Numbered from the stretch's first letter, positions 1-8,370 are shown. The stretch is DNA of 64,000 nucleotides from Aminobacterium mobile DSM 12262 (GCF_000526395.1 NZ_JAFZ01000001.1:248001-312000), one strand, 5' to 3'. Notes: generated by a model not told the origin, from the sequence alone. Translations and numbers: made by a program.

Positions 1-870
1 GGAGGTCTTGTAGACCCCATCCCTGGAGGAACATATACTATGAGTGACGCTTTGTTAAGTAGACTTAAGCTGGGAAAGCCTTGGGAACATGCTTCAAACC
101 TTGGTGGAATTCTTGCAGATGCTATAGCAAATCCTCTTCATATCCCCGCCTTTATTGTGGACCCTGTAGCTGTAGATGAAATGGATGAAGTAGCGAGGAT
201 TACAGGTCTTCCTGAATTGCCTAAAATATCTTTAGCTCATGCTTTAAACGTGAAAGCTACTGTGCGATTAGCTGCGCGAGATCTTGGTAAGCCTTGGGAT
301 AAGGTGAACTTTGTAGTGGCTCATATCGGTGGCGGCTCTACTGTTTGTGCCCATTGCCAAGGGCGTATGATAGATCTTAACAGCGGTAACGATTTTGGCC
401 CATTTTCTCCAGAGCGAGCAGGGGGATTGCCTGCAGTAGATCTTGTACGCCTTTGTTTTAGTGGCCAGTATAGCCTTAAAGACATGCTCCGTAAGCTCGT
501 AGGAAAAGGTGGTCTTATGGCCTATCTAGGGACGAGTGACATGAGGGAAGTAAAGAAAAGAATAGGGTCGGGAGATGCCAAGGCGAAGCTGGCTTATGAA
601 GCGATGGCCTATCAATTTGCAAAAGAAATTGCTGCTCAGGCTACAGTTATGGCCGGTAAAGTAGACGCTATACTGATTACAGGAGGAGTTGCTTACGATA
701 GTGATTTTGTTGCTTTGATACAGAACCGTGTTCAATGGATAGCACCAGTTTTAGTCTATCCTGGCGAAGACGAGATGAAAGCTTTGGCCGATGGAGCCCT
801 TCGGGTTCTTAGGGGAGAAGAAAAAGCTAAAATATACGAACAAAGTCTTGTGGGAGGGAAAATAGAATGA
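1..870 (+). CDS. buk: Butyrate kinase, 5'-truncated by window edge
   Basis: This is an acetate/butyrate kinase family (ASKHA fold) enzyme that makes ATP and a short-chain carboxylate from an acyl-phosphate. The frame is open from base 1: translation before the first ATG (base 40) gives GGLVDPIPGGTY, which matches GGLLKPIPGGTY at residues 74-85 of the second kinase at 2835-3902. About 73 N-terminal residues are therefore missing upstream. Visible motifs are VDPVAVDEM, HIGGGSTVCAH and the C-terminal YPGEDEMKALADG. The stop overlaps the next start (ATGA), so it is translationally coupled to ptb. Substrate could be butyrate or branched-chain acids from amino acid fermentation; sequence alone does not decide. 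Confidence 0.93.
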   Translation, partial: GGLVDPIPGGTYTMSDALLSRLKLGKPWEHASNLGGILADAIANPLHIPAFIVDPVAVDEMDEVARITGLPELPKISLAHALNVKATVRLAARDLGKPWDKVNFVVAHIGGGSTVCAHCQGRMIDLNSGNDFGPFSPERAGGLPAVDLVRLCFSGQYSLKDMLRKLVGKGGLMAYLGTSDMREVKKRIGSGDAKAKLAYEAMAYQFAKEIAAQATVMAGKVDAILITGGVAYDSDFVALIQNRVQWIAPVLVYPGEDEMKALADGALRVLRGEEKAKIYEQSLVGGKIE

Positions 871-1775
871 TGCACAACCTCGATTTTCTGATCGATATGT
901 GTAAAAAGGGGCGACGTATGAACCTTGCCGTAGCCTGCCCCTACGGCGACGATGTTCTTGGGGCAGTATGTGAAGCCCACAAGTTAGGATTGATTAATGG
1001 ACTCCTTATCGGTAACCCTAAAAACATTCGTGCTAAAGCAGAAGAACATGGTTTCGATCTTGCGGGACTTTCTCTTATCGAAGAGAAAGATGATTATTCC
1101 GCAACGGAAAAAGCTGTCCAGATGGTTTCATCAGGAGATGCGGACCTTTTGATGAAGGGGCTCATAAAAACTGCGACGTTGCTTCATGCTGTTTTGAACA
1201 AGGAGTGGGGGCTTCGAACTGGATCTCTTCTTTCCCACCTTTTCCTTTTTGAGATACCTCTTCTCCAGAAAAGAGTCATTGGTATCTCTGATGGGGGTAT
1301 GAATATGTACCCAGATTTGAATGCTAAAGTTGCTATCGTAGAAAATGCGGTAAAGTGTTACCATAAAATTGGTGTTAGTAATCCCCTCATTGCAGCTCTA
1401 GGCGCTGTAGAGGTGGTTAATCCTGATATGCCTGCCACTCTCCATGCTGCGGCTCTTACCCAAATGAACCGCCGAGGTCAGATTACTGGATGTACTCTCG
1501 ATGGGCCTTTTGCTCTTGATAATGCTGTAAGTATAGAGGCAGCGCAGATTAAAGGTATTGATTCGCCTGTAGCAGGACATGCTGACATGCTTTTAGTCCC
1601 TTCCATAGAGGCGGGTAACATGATAGGTAAAGTACTGTTGTATATGACTGGGGGGCGGGGGGCGGGTGTTATCCTTGGAGCTAAAAAACCAATAGTGCTC
1701 ACTAGTCGTTTCGATTCTATGGAAACAAAATTGCTTTCTATAGCCCTTGGAGCTGTGGTAGCGAGTAAAGATTAG
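867..1775 (+). CDS. ptb: Phosphate butyryltransferase (first copy)
   Basis: A 302-residue phosphate acetyl/butyryltransferase family protein, which exchanges CoA for phosphate on an acyl-CoA, giving the acyl-phosphate used by butyrate kinase. Family blocks seen are EVVNPDMPATLHAAALTQM (about residues 180-198), DGPFALDNAVS and PVAGHADMLLVPSIEAGNM. Its ATG overlaps the stop of the upstream kinase. It is clearly paralogous to the next gene, but the N-terminal halves differ strongly, so the duplication looks old. Acyl-chain preference cannot be read from sequence; isobutyryl- and isovaleryl-CoA are plausible in an amino acid fermenter. Confidence 0.93.
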   Translation: MMHNLDFLIDMCKKGRRMNLAVACPYGDDVLGAVCEAHKLGLINGLLIGNPKNIRAKAEEHGFDLAGLSLIEEKDDYSATEKAVQMVSSGDADLLMKGLIKTATLLHAVLNKEWGLRTGSLLSHLFLFEIPLLQKRVIGISDGGMNMYPDLNAKVAIVENAVKCYHKIGVSNPLIAALGAVEVVNPDMPATLHAAALTQMNRRGQITGCTLDGPFALDNAVSIEAAQIKGIDSPVAGHADMLLVPSIEAGNMIGKVLLYMTGGRGAGVILGAKKPIVLTSRFDSMETKLLSIALGAVVASKD

Positions 1776-1824
1776 TTTTTTATTTTAAATTCTATCAATT
1801 CTATCAAGGAGGTCTTTAATTCTC

Positions 1825-2757
1825 ATGGAACAGATTCGCTCTCTGACTCAACTACTTGAGTATGCAAAGAAAATTGGTTCGGAAAAAGGGCCCAAAAAGC
1901 TTTCTGTTGCAATGGCGGAAGACGCAGGTCTTCTCTCTGCCATTGAAGAGGCCAGAATTGCTGGTTTTGCTGAAGCCATATTGGTTGGACACAAGGAAAA
2001 GATAGAGGAGGCAGCGAAAGAAGCTAATATCGATTTAGCTCATTATGAAATAGTGGACGAGGTTAAAGGAGAGGCATTTATGGGCTTGACTGCCGTAGAA
2101 AAAGTTTCTTCCGGCAAAGCTGATATCTATATGAAAGGGCAGCTCCATACCAACCATTTCCTTCGCGGAATGTTGAACAAAGAGGTGGGGCTACGTAAGG
2201 GGAAAAATACCATCTCCCACTGCTATTTTCACTCTGTAGAAGGATACGATAGAGTTTTCTTTATTGCAGACGCAGCTTTTAATATGTATCCTGATCTGCA
2301 GGGCAAGGCAGATATTCTTCAAAATACAGTGAATTTTGCTCGAGCTTTTGGAGTTGCAGAACCTAAGGCAGCAGTATTGGCAGCTGTGGAAGTGGTTAAT
2401 CCTGACATGCCTTGTACTATTGATGCTGCGGCATTGACTCAGATGAATCGTCGTGGTCAGATTAAAAATTGTATTGTTGACGGTCCTTTCGCTCTTGATA
2501 ACGCAGTAAGTGAAGAGTCTGCTCGCACGAAGGGAATAATATCTCCAGTGGCGGGGCATGCCGATATCCTTCTGGTTCCAGATATTGAAGCTGGTAACAT
2601 GATGGTCAAAGCTCTTGTCTATTTCTCGAAAAACGAAACAGCTGGTTTAATTCTCGGAGCGGCAGCACCAGTTATCTTGACGAGTCGTGCTGATTCGCCG
2701 AGAGCCAAACTTCTTTCCATAGCCGCAGCTGTTGTTCTTTCATCCTTCGAAGAATAA
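1825..2757 (+). CDS. ptb: Phosphate butyryltransferase (second copy)
   Basis: A 310-residue paralogue of the preceding gene with the same reaction, acyl-CoA plus phosphate to acyl-phosphate plus CoA. It carries EVVNPDMPCTIDAAALTQM, DGPFALDNAVS and SPVAGHADILLVPDIEAGNM. A strong ribosome site (AAGGAGGT, about 1807-1814) precedes the ATG. It lies 49 bases after the first copy and 77 bases before the second kinase, giving the order buk-ptb-ptb-buk. A perfect hairpin separates it from the following buk. Confidence 0.93.
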   Translation: MEQIRSLTQLLEYAKKIGSEKGPKKLSVAMAEDAGLLSAIEEARIAGFAEAILVGHKEKIEEAAKEANIDLAHYEIVDEVKGEAFMGLTAVEKVSSGKADIYMKGQLHTNHFLRGMLNKEVGLRKGKNTISHCYFHSVEGYDRVFFIADAAFNMYPDLQGKADILQNTVNFARAFGVAEPKAAVLAAVEVVNPDMPCTIDAAALTQMNRRGQIKNCIVDGPFALDNAVSEESARTKGIISPVAGHADILLVPDIEAGNMMVKALVYFSKNETAGLILGAAAPVILTSRADSPRAKLLSIAAAVVLSSFEE

Positions 2758-2784
2758 CCCCTAATACAATTAAATATACCTCAT

Positions 2785-2813
2785 GTAGAGAGGGCTTTTA
2801 AAGCCCTCTCTAC
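2785..2813 (+). other. Perfect intercistronic hairpin without a T-tract
   Basis: A 13-bp perfect inverted repeat (GTAGAGAGGGCTT, loop TTA, AAGCCCTCTCTAC) lies between ptb and buk. It is followed by ACAAAAGAG rather than U's, so it is not a standard intrinsic terminator on either strand. It may be an mRNA-stability or processing hairpin that sets the ratio of the two enzymes, or a weak attenuator. It ends 22 bases before the buk start. Confidence 0.6.
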
Positions 2814-2834
2814 AAAAGAGAAGGAGGAGCAATC

Positions 2835-3902
2835 GTGAGGATACTTGCCATAAACCCAGGCTCTACGAGTACTAAAATAGCTCTTTTCGATGACACATCT
2901 CAGGTTTGGGATGATGCACAAAGGTACCCGATCCATCAGATCCGACAGTTCCCCTCCATTTCAGCTCAGGAAGAATTCCGTTTTATAGAAATTAAAAAAA
3001 TATTGGAAGTACATAATACAGACCCATCTTCTCTTGATGCTATAGTGGGAAGAGGTGGCCTTTTGAAACCCATTCCTGGCGGTACTTATATAATAAACGA
3101 TGTAATGCTTGATGACCTTCGATCATGTCGATACGGTTCTCATGCCTGTAATCTTGGAGCCCCCCTGGCTTTTAGGCTGGCTCAGGAAAGTGGATGTGGG
3201 AAGGCTTATACTGTAGATCCAGTTGTTGTAGATGAGATGATTCCCGAAGCACGCCTTTCTGGATTGCCAGAAATAGAGCGTCGCTCTCTCTTCCATGCGC
3301 TTAATCAGAAGGCGGTTGCGCGTCATGCTTCTTCAGAACTAGGGAAAGAGTATAAGGAATGCTCTTTTATAGTAGCCCATATGGGTGGAGGTATATCTGT
3401 AGGAGCTCACGATCATGGGCGAGTCATAGATGTGAATAATGCTCTTGACGGAGAAGGACCATTTACCCCGGAACGATCTGGCTCTTTACCTGCAGGGACT
3501 CTTGTACACCTTGCCTTTAGCGGTCAATATGATTTGAATGGTCTTTTAAGGCGTTTAGTAGGGGAAGGCGGAATTGTCGCCTATCTTGGTACGAATGATT
3601 TGAGAGAAGTTTTACAAATGATCGAGGCCGGAGACGCAAAAGCGGCTCTTATTTTTGAAGCCCTAGCCTATCAGATTGCAAAAGAAATAGGGGCCTCGTC
3701 TGCGGTGTTGAAAGGTTTGGTAGATGGAATTATCCTCACAGGAGGCCTTGCGTATAGTGAAAGCCTTGTGGAAAAAATCCGAAAAAGGGTTTCTTTCATT
3801 GCTCCAGTTTTTGTCTACCCTGGAGAGGATGAGCTAAGAGCATTAGCAGAAGGAACGCTTCGTGTCCTTACAGGTCAGGAAAAACCGAGAGAATATCGTT
3901 AA
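2835..3902 (+). CDS. buk: Butyrate kinase (second copy, complete)
   Basis: A complete 355-residue butyrate kinase. The N-terminal phosphate-binding signature of acetate/butyrate kinases is at residues 6-13 (INPGSTST); VDPVVVDEM, HMGGGISVGAHDHG and VYPGEDELRALAEG follow. The start is GTG, chosen because AAGGAGGAGC ends five bases upstream and the usual family N-terminus (RILAINPGS) follows at once. The gene is last in the cluster and is followed by a strong terminator. It pairs with the second ptb to give substrate-level phosphorylation of ADP from acyl-CoA. Confidence 0.95.
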   Translation: MRILAINPGSTSTKIALFDDTSQVWDDAQRYPIHQIRQFPSISAQEEFRFIEIKKILEVHNTDPSSLDAIVGRGGLLKPIPGGTYIINDVMLDDLRSCRYGSHACNLGAPLAFRLAQESGCGKAYTVDPVVVDEMIPEARLSGLPEIERRSLFHALNQKAVARHASSELGKEYKECSFIVAHMGGGISVGAHDHGRVIDVNNALDGEGPFTPERSGSLPAGTLVHLAFSGQYDLNGLLRRLVGEGGIVAYLGTNDLREVLQMIEAGDAKAALIFEALAYQIAKEIGASSAVLKGLVDGIILTGGLAYSESLVEKIRKRVSFIAPVFVYPGEDELRALAEGTLRVLTGQEKPREYR

Positions 3903-3940
3903 ATATGAAGAGAAAAAGGGCCCCATTCATGAGGGCCTTA

Positions 3941-3996
3941 GATTGCAGACACAGCCCCTCGGAAAAGTCTTTCCGAGGGGCTGTGTTCGTCTTTTC
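3941..3996 (+). terminator. Terminator of the buk/ptb cluster; member of a dispersed hairpin repeat
   Basis: The hairpin has a perfect 17-bp stem (ACACAGCCCCTCGGAAA at 3949-3965, its complement at 3970-3986) and is followed by TCGTCTTTT. The whole 55-base segment starting GATTGCAGACA recurs on the minus strand after the malic enzyme gene (49843-49897) at about 44 of 55 positions, including loop and flanks, so the two share descent. Confidence 0.85.
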
Positions 3997-4037
3997 ATAA
4001 AGATCTGGCGAAGTTTTATTTGCAAAAAAAAGAGAGA

Positions 4038-4066
4038 ATGTTATGATTATTTTGGTTTCGTATAAT
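4038..4066 (+). promoter_or_regulatory. Probable promoter of the IclR regulator gene
   Basis: A perfect TATAAT lies at 4061-4066, 30 bases before the favoured start. The -35 region is weak (ATGTTA at a 17-base spacing), so the call rests mainly on the -10 box and on its place just after a terminator. Confidence 0.4.
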
Positions 4067-4096
4067 AGATGAAAAATCCATGGAGTGAAACAAATA

Positions 4097-4846
4097 ATGA
4101 AAAACCAGAGTCAAATTCGAGTTATAGATAGAGCTTTTACTCTCCTTTTTTTTATGGCCCATGAAAAGAGGCCTATGGGTGTTACAGAGATAGCTCGAGG
4201 TGTGAATCTCCCGAAAGCTACCGTATATCGAATTCTCGACAGTCTCGCAGTCCAGCGCATGGTGATTGAACGAGAAGGTTCGTATGAAATGGGACCGGCT
4301 ACATTATTTTTAGCTGATGCCTATCGTTCTCAAGTAGCTTTTGCCGAGGTAGCCAGGCCTTTTTTAGAGAAGCTGAATAGAGGAACGAAAGAGACCGTTC
4401 ATCTCTTTATCTTCGAAAAAGGGGAGTTATTTTACCTCGATAAACTTGAAAGTCCTTACCAAGTTCGTATGCATTCGAGAGTAGGAGTGAAAGGGTCTTT
4501 AACCCGCCTTTCAGCAGGACAAGCGATACTTTCCTGTCTTCCTAAAGAAGAAGTTATTCAATTTCTTGGAGAAGAGGCGACTCCTGGCCTTTTCTCTGAA
4601 TTGCAAAAAATTCAAAATCGAGGATATGCCATTGATGATGAAGAAAACGAAAAAGGTCTTCGTTGCGTAGGGGCTGCAATTATGGATGCTCATGGAGACC
4701 CTGTAGGTGCGATTAGTATTTCAGCTCCAGTATATCGTTTAGATTTTCAGGTGATCTCTCAGTATGGAGAAGAGGTTTGTCAGACGGCAAAGTTTATTAG
4801 CGAGGCTTTAATACGCTATGAAAAAGAGAGGAACCAAAACACATAA
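4097..4846 (+). CDS. IclR-family transcriptional regulator
   Basis: A 249-residue IclR-type regulator: N-terminal winged helix (about residues 8-65, with VTEIARGVNLPKATVYRILD as the recognition helix region) and a C-terminal GAF-like effector domain (about 80-245, with HSRVGVKGSLTRLSAGQA and GLRCVGAAIMD). I prefer ATG 4097 to the GTG at 4085 because GGAG at 4082-4085 is spaced correctly for 4097. It lies directly upstream of, and in the same direction as, the aminotransferase/aldolase pair, so it probably controls them in response to a small carboxylate such as glyoxylate or a hydroxy-oxo acid. That assignment is inference. Confidence 0.9.
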   Translation: MKNQSQIRVIDRAFTLLFFMAHEKRPMGVTEIARGVNLPKATVYRILDSLAVQRMVIEREGSYEMGPATLFLADAYRSQVAFAEVARPFLEKLNRGTKETVHLFIFEKGELFYLDKLESPYQVRMHSRVGVKGSLTRLSAGQAILSCLPKEEVIQFLGEEATPGLFSELQKIQNRGYAIDDEENEKGLRCVGAAIMDAHGDPVGAISISAPVYRLDFQVISQYGEEVCQTAKFISEALIRYEKERNQNT

Positions 4847-4885
4847 AACTAAAGAAGCCCTTTATGGCTAAAGGAGGAGTAGGGT

Positions 4886-6043
4886 ATGCTTCGAACACCT
4901 AAACTGGTTATGATCCCAGGGCCAACGCCTGTTGTTCGGTCTATTCAAGACCAAATGGGTCGGGAAACAGTTGCTTTTGGAGATCCCTTCTTTGTTCAGG
5001 ATTATAAGGAAGTTCTGGCCGATCTGAAAGAGCTTTGGAAATGTAGTGGTGAAGTATTTGTAATTGCTGGTTCTGGAACATTAGCCATGGAAATGGCTAT
5101 AGCCAACATTACAAAACAGGGGGACCATGTGTTGATTTGCTCGAATGGTTTTTTTGGCGACAGATTCATTGAGATGTGTCAGCGAAAAAGGCTTAATGTA
5201 GATGTCCTTTCAGCTCCTTGGGGTACGTCTGTTACAGCGGATGATGTAGAGAAAAAGTTGGTAGAGAAAAAATACGATGTTGTGACAGTTACTCACGTAG
5301 AAACTGCCACAGGGGTAGTAGCTCCCATAGAAGCAATTGGTAAAGTAGTAAAAGCTCATGGGGCTCTCTATGTTGTTGATGGCGTTGCTGCTACTGCTGG
5401 AGCAGCGCAATATGTGGACCCTATGGGGATTGATGTGTTGCTTTCCTGTTCGCAGAAGGCTTTTGGCGTTGCTCCCGGCCTTGCCATCCTTTGGGCAAGT
5501 AGAGAGGCTGTGGAGAAAAGAAAATCCTTAAATCCCATTCCCGAATCCTATATAGACTTCGAAAAATGGCTTCCTGTAATGCACGATCCCTCCAAATATT
5601 GGGGAACGCCGGCAATTAATCTGATCTGGGCGTTGAAAGAATCTCTGCAGATTATTAAAGAAGAAGGGATTGTTGAACGTTACGCTCGACATCTTCGTCA
5701 GGCTGCTTTTGCAGATGGGGCTCTTGAGGCCATAGGTTTTACTGTGGCAGCAGAAAAATTGTTCCGAGCACCCACTCTCTCTGTATATCTCTATCCTCAA
5801 GACGCCAATGTAGATGATTTACAGTTCCGAAAAATCCTTGCTGAGGAAGGAACTCAAACAGCTGGTTGCCTTGGCGAATATGCAGGAAAAGGTTTTCGAA
5901 TGGGACATATGGGCAATATAGATAAACATACTCTCGTCTCGGCAGTAGCATCTGTTGAAAGGGCTGCCATGCGATGTGGTATGAATGTAGAACCTGGTAC
6001 GGGGTTGAGCGTTCTACAACAAGGGCTTGTAGATGAGCATTAA
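4886..6043 (+). CDS. Class V aminotransferase, alanine-glyoxylate / serine-pyruvate type
   Basis: A 385-residue PLP-dependent fold I (class V) aminotransferase of the alanine-glyoxylate/serine-pyruvate group. PGPTPV near residue 11 is the family N-terminal signature; VVDGV (Asp about 165) binds the PLP ring nitrogen and SCSQKAFG carries the Schiff-base lysine at about K191. Likely reaction: glyoxylate plus alanine or serine to glycine plus pyruvate or hydroxypyruvate. RBS AAAGGAGGAG precedes the ATG. The next gene is a HOGA-type aldolase that would make glyoxylate, which supports the AGT reading. Phosphonate or aspartate aminotransferases of the same class remain alternatives. Confidence 0.85.
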   Translation: MLRTPKLVMIPGPTPVVRSIQDQMGRETVAFGDPFFVQDYKEVLADLKELWKCSGEVFVIAGSGTLAMEMAIANITKQGDHVLICSNGFFGDRFIEMCQRKRLNVDVLSAPWGTSVTADDVEKKLVEKKYDVVTVTHVETATGVVAPIEAIGKVVKAHGALYVVDGVAATAGAAQYVDPMGIDVLLSCSQKAFGVAPGLAILWASREAVEKRKSLNPIPESYIDFEKWLPVMHDPSKYWGTPAINLIWALKESLQIIKEEGIVERYARHLRQAAFADGALEAIGFTVAAEKLFRAPTLSVYLYPQDANVDDLQFRKILAEEGTQTAGCLGEYAGKGFRMGHMGNIDKHTLVSAVASVERAAMRCGMNVEPGTGLSVLQQGLVDEH

Positions 6044-6080
6044 ACTCTTTCTCTTCAGGATGTTCTCGTTCTTAGCACGG

Positions 6081-6118
6081 GAAAGAGGGGTTTGCTCTGC
6101 ATAGAGCTCCCTTTTCTT
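6081..6118 (+). terminator. Possible attenuating hairpin between aminotransferase and aldolase genes
   Basis: A GCTCT-GCAT-AGAGC core stem is flanked by GAGGGG and TCCC, with CTTTTCTTAT after it. The stem has internal mismatches, so it would terminate only partly. It sits in the 98-base gap between the two genes. Confidence 0.3.
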
Positions 6119-6141
6119 ATATGGATGGGAGGAACGCAGGT

Positions 6142-7068
6142 ATGGCTGGAATGGAAGGAATTTTTGCCCCAATAGCAACAGCTTTTGGAGATGATGAACG
6201 CATTGATCTGGCACGTTTTCAGGAAAATATAGAGAAGTTTAATGCCACGTCGTTAGAAGGTCTTGTTATCCTTGGCAGCAACGGAGAGTTCGTTCTTCTC
6301 TCCCAAGACGAAAAAGTATCTTTAGTTGCAGAAGCCAGGAAAAGACTTTCTCCACATAAAAAAGTAATAGCAGGAACAGGCTGTGAGTCTTTAAGGGAAA
6401 CTATTGAGCTCACAAAAAGATGTGCAGATGCAGGAGCTAGCGCAGTTCTTATTGTCTCGCCATCCTACTATAAAAGCGATATGACTTTTGAAGCACTTGA
6501 AAAGTTTTTTACGGCAATAGCTGATGCATCTCCTCTTCCTGTCATGATCTATAACATGCCTCGAAACACAGGGATTAACATCCCTTCTTCTTTAACCGTA
6601 AAACTTGCCTATCATCCTAATATCACAGGCATAAAAGATAGCTCGGGGAATATTACTCAAATTGCTGAAGTTGTGGCAAAAGCTCCTGAGAACTTCTCTG
6701 TTTTTGCCGGTTCCGGAAGTTTCCTGTTAGCGACTCTTATGCTTGGTGGCGTAGGGGGAACTCTTGCTGTGGCCAACGTTGTTCCTAATTACTGTGTAAC
6801 TATCTATAACGCATGGAAAGCTGGAGAAATAGAAAAAGCACGGAAATTACAGCTGGCTCTTCTCGACCTCAATGCGGCAGTAACGTCTCGTTTTGGTATA
6901 GGCGGCATGAAAGCTGCTATGGATATAGCAGGATTTTTTGGTGGAAGTGCCCGATTCCCCATCCTCAATGCATCAGAGGGAGCGAAAAAAGAAATCCGGG
7001 CAATTTATGAGAAAACTATCGCTGCTTATAAAGCTATCACAGGAGAAGAATATCTCGGGATTTCCTAG
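6142..7068 (+). CDS. DapA-superfamily aldolase, probable 4-hydroxy-2-oxoglutarate aldolase
   Basis: A 308-residue class I pyruvate aldolase of the DHDPS/NAL family, with catalytic Tyr in YNMPRNTG (about Y137) and Schiff-base Lys in GIKDSSG (about K165). The C-terminus (LNAAVTSRFGIGGMKAAMD, then GFFGGSARFP) closely resembles what I recall of mitochondrial 4-hydroxy-2-oxoglutarate aldolase (HOGA1: NAAVTRRFGIPGLKKIMD, then YYGG). It would split 4-hydroxy-2-oxoglutarate into pyruvate and glyoxylate. I chose ATG 6142 over 6121 because GGGAGG (6127-6132) lies nine bases before it. True dihydrodipicolinate synthase is less likely given the context beside a glyoxylate-type aminotransferase. Confidence 0.8.
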   Translation: MAGMEGIFAPIATAFGDDERIDLARFQENIEKFNATSLEGLVILGSNGEFVLLSQDEKVSLVAEARKRLSPHKKVIAGTGCESLRETIELTKRCADAGASAVLIVSPSYYKSDMTFEALEKFFTAIADASPLPVMIYNMPRNTGINIPSSLTVKLAYHPNITGIKDSSGNITQIAEVVAKAPENFSVFAGSGSFLLATLMLGGVGGTLAVANVVPNYCVTIYNAWKAGEIEKARKLQLALLDLNAAVTSRFGIGGMKAAMDIAGFFGGSARFPILNASEGAKKEIRAIYEKTIAAYKAITGEEYLGIS

Positions 7069-7093
7069 GATTGGAGAGGGAAGAGGCCTGCCT

Positions 7094-7771
7094 TTATTTT
7101 TGTCGTTTGGCCTCTTCCATAATTTCTATGCCAGAACTGGATCCGAAGATAGTGGCTCCTGCTGCTAGAAAATTATTTACGTGTTCAAGTTTTTTTACGC
7201 CACCTGAAACTTTAATACCCTTCAATCCTTTTAAGGTCTTGGAAATGCAGGAGACTTCGTCGATAGTGGTAGGTTTGCCGGCAAAGCCTGTTCCGGTCTT
7301 TATAAAATCAATCCCTTCGAATTCCATAGATAGAAGACAGACGTGCTCTATTTCTTCTTGGGTGAGGAGGGGAGTTTCGATAATAAGTTTCAATATTTTC
7401 CCTTCAGTGACGGAGGAGAGTTCTTGCATTTCAGTGTATAGAGAGTTCCAGGCCTTTGATTTCACTAAATTTATATTAAGAACAACATCAAAATCAGTAA
7501 TAGCCGACCCCATATTACGATATGCTTCTATCTCCCGACATTTTAACAGGGTGGGGATATATCCAAGGGGAAAGCCTACTACAGCGGAAAAATGGCAGGA
7601 ACGCCCTTCAACTCTGGATATAGCTTTTCCCAGAGCAAAGGGAGGAATGACCAGGCTTCTAAAACCATAAGGTACGCTTTTTTCGACGAAGGAAATAATT
7701 TCTGGCAGAGTTGCCGTCTGCTTTAATAACGTATTATCAATGCACTTTTCGAGGGAGGAATAGAGTTTCAT
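7094..7771 (-). CDS. deoC: Deoxyribose-phosphate aldolase
   Basis: A 225-residue class I aldolase that splits 2-deoxyribose 5-phosphate into glyceraldehyde 3-phosphate and acetaldehyde. Motifs are IDNTLLK near the N-terminus, VVGFPLG, the Asp of DVVLNI (about D95), the Schiff-base lysine in IKTGTGF (about K158) and IKVSGGVK. The RBS GGAGGTGCC precedes the ATG. It is convergent with the aldolase gene, with only 25 bases between stops and no obvious terminator. No other nucleoside catabolic gene is adjacent. Confidence 0.92.
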   Translation of the reverse strand: MKLYSSLEKCIDNTLLKQTATLPEIISFVEKSVPYGFRSLVIPPFALGKAISRVEGRSCHFSAVVGFPLGYIPTLLKCREIEAYRNMGSAITDFDVVLNINLVKSKAWNSLYTEMQELSSVTEGKILKLIIETPLLTQEEIEHVCLLSMEFEGIDFIKTGTGFAGKPTTIDEVSCISKTLKGLKGIKVSGGVKKLEHVNNFLAAGATIFGSSSGIEIMEEAKRQK

Positions 7772-7890
7772 AATGGCACCTCCTGATTCTTTTAAGGTTA
7801 TTTACTATATTACCACCTTTAAAAAGAAGAATTTAAAGGGTAGAATGATCCCACGCTCTTCGAAAAGAGGGGCTACAAAAGGAGGGCCTC

Positions 7891-8322
7891 ATGGTTCAAA
7901 TAAAAAATGGAGACACTATATCGGTTCATTATAAGGGAACCCTTGAAGATGGAACAGTTTTTGATGCCTCTGAAGGCAGGGAGCCGCTAAAATTTAAAGT
8001 AGGATCTGGCCAGGTTATTGATGGTTTTGATAAAGCAGTTTTAGGCATGACCGTTGGGGAAGAGAAGACAATAAACGTTCCCCCCCAAAAAGCTTATGGC
8101 GAGTACGAAATGGAACTGACCATGGAAGTACCTGCCGAACATATTCCAGATGACCTCAACCCAAAGGTTGGAGAAGTACTGCAAGTTCAAACTCCAGACG
8201 GTAATACTTTCAATGCTTTAGTTGCAGATGTATCGGAAAAAGGGATGCTTCTCGATGCGAATCACCCGTTGGCGGGAAAAACTCTTATTTTCGATATAAC
8301 CATAGTTGAAATCCACGAGTAA
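7891..8322 (+). CDS. FKBP-type peptidyl-prolyl isomerase, SlyD-like
   Basis: A 143-residue FKBP-type prolyl cis-trans isomerase with an inserted chaperone flap, as in SlyD. VHYKGTLEDGTVFDAS and GSGQVIDGFDKAVLGM are the FKBP strands; YGEYEMELTMEVPAEH starts the insert-in-flap domain, and the C-terminal LAGKTLIFDITIVEI closes the FKBP fold. It lacks the His/Cys-rich nickel-binding tail of E. coli SlyD, so it is probably a general folding helper rather than a metallochaperone. RBS AAAAGGAGGGCC precedes the ATG, and a strong terminator follows. Confidence 0.93.
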   Translation: MVQIKNGDTISVHYKGTLEDGTVFDASEGREPLKFKVGSGQVIDGFDKAVLGMTVGEEKTINVPPQKAYGEYEMELTMEVPAEHIPDDLNPKVGEVLQVQTPDGNTFNALVADVSEKGMLLDANHPLAGKTLIFDITIVEIHE

Positions 8323-8325
8323 AAA

Positions 8326-8370
8326 GAAAACCTCCGAAGAGAAATAGATCCTTTCGGAGGTTTTCTTTCA
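8326..8370 (+). terminator. Intrinsic terminator after the FKBP gene
   Basis: A 13-bp perfect stem GAAAACCTCCGAA (8326-8338) with its complement at 8353-8365, followed by a short T-rich stretch. Confidence 0.85.

Noticed and set aside
3862-4065. A 67-residue plus-strand frame after buk
   Set aside because: It reads through the end of buk and across the terminator hairpin; no RBS or family pattern.
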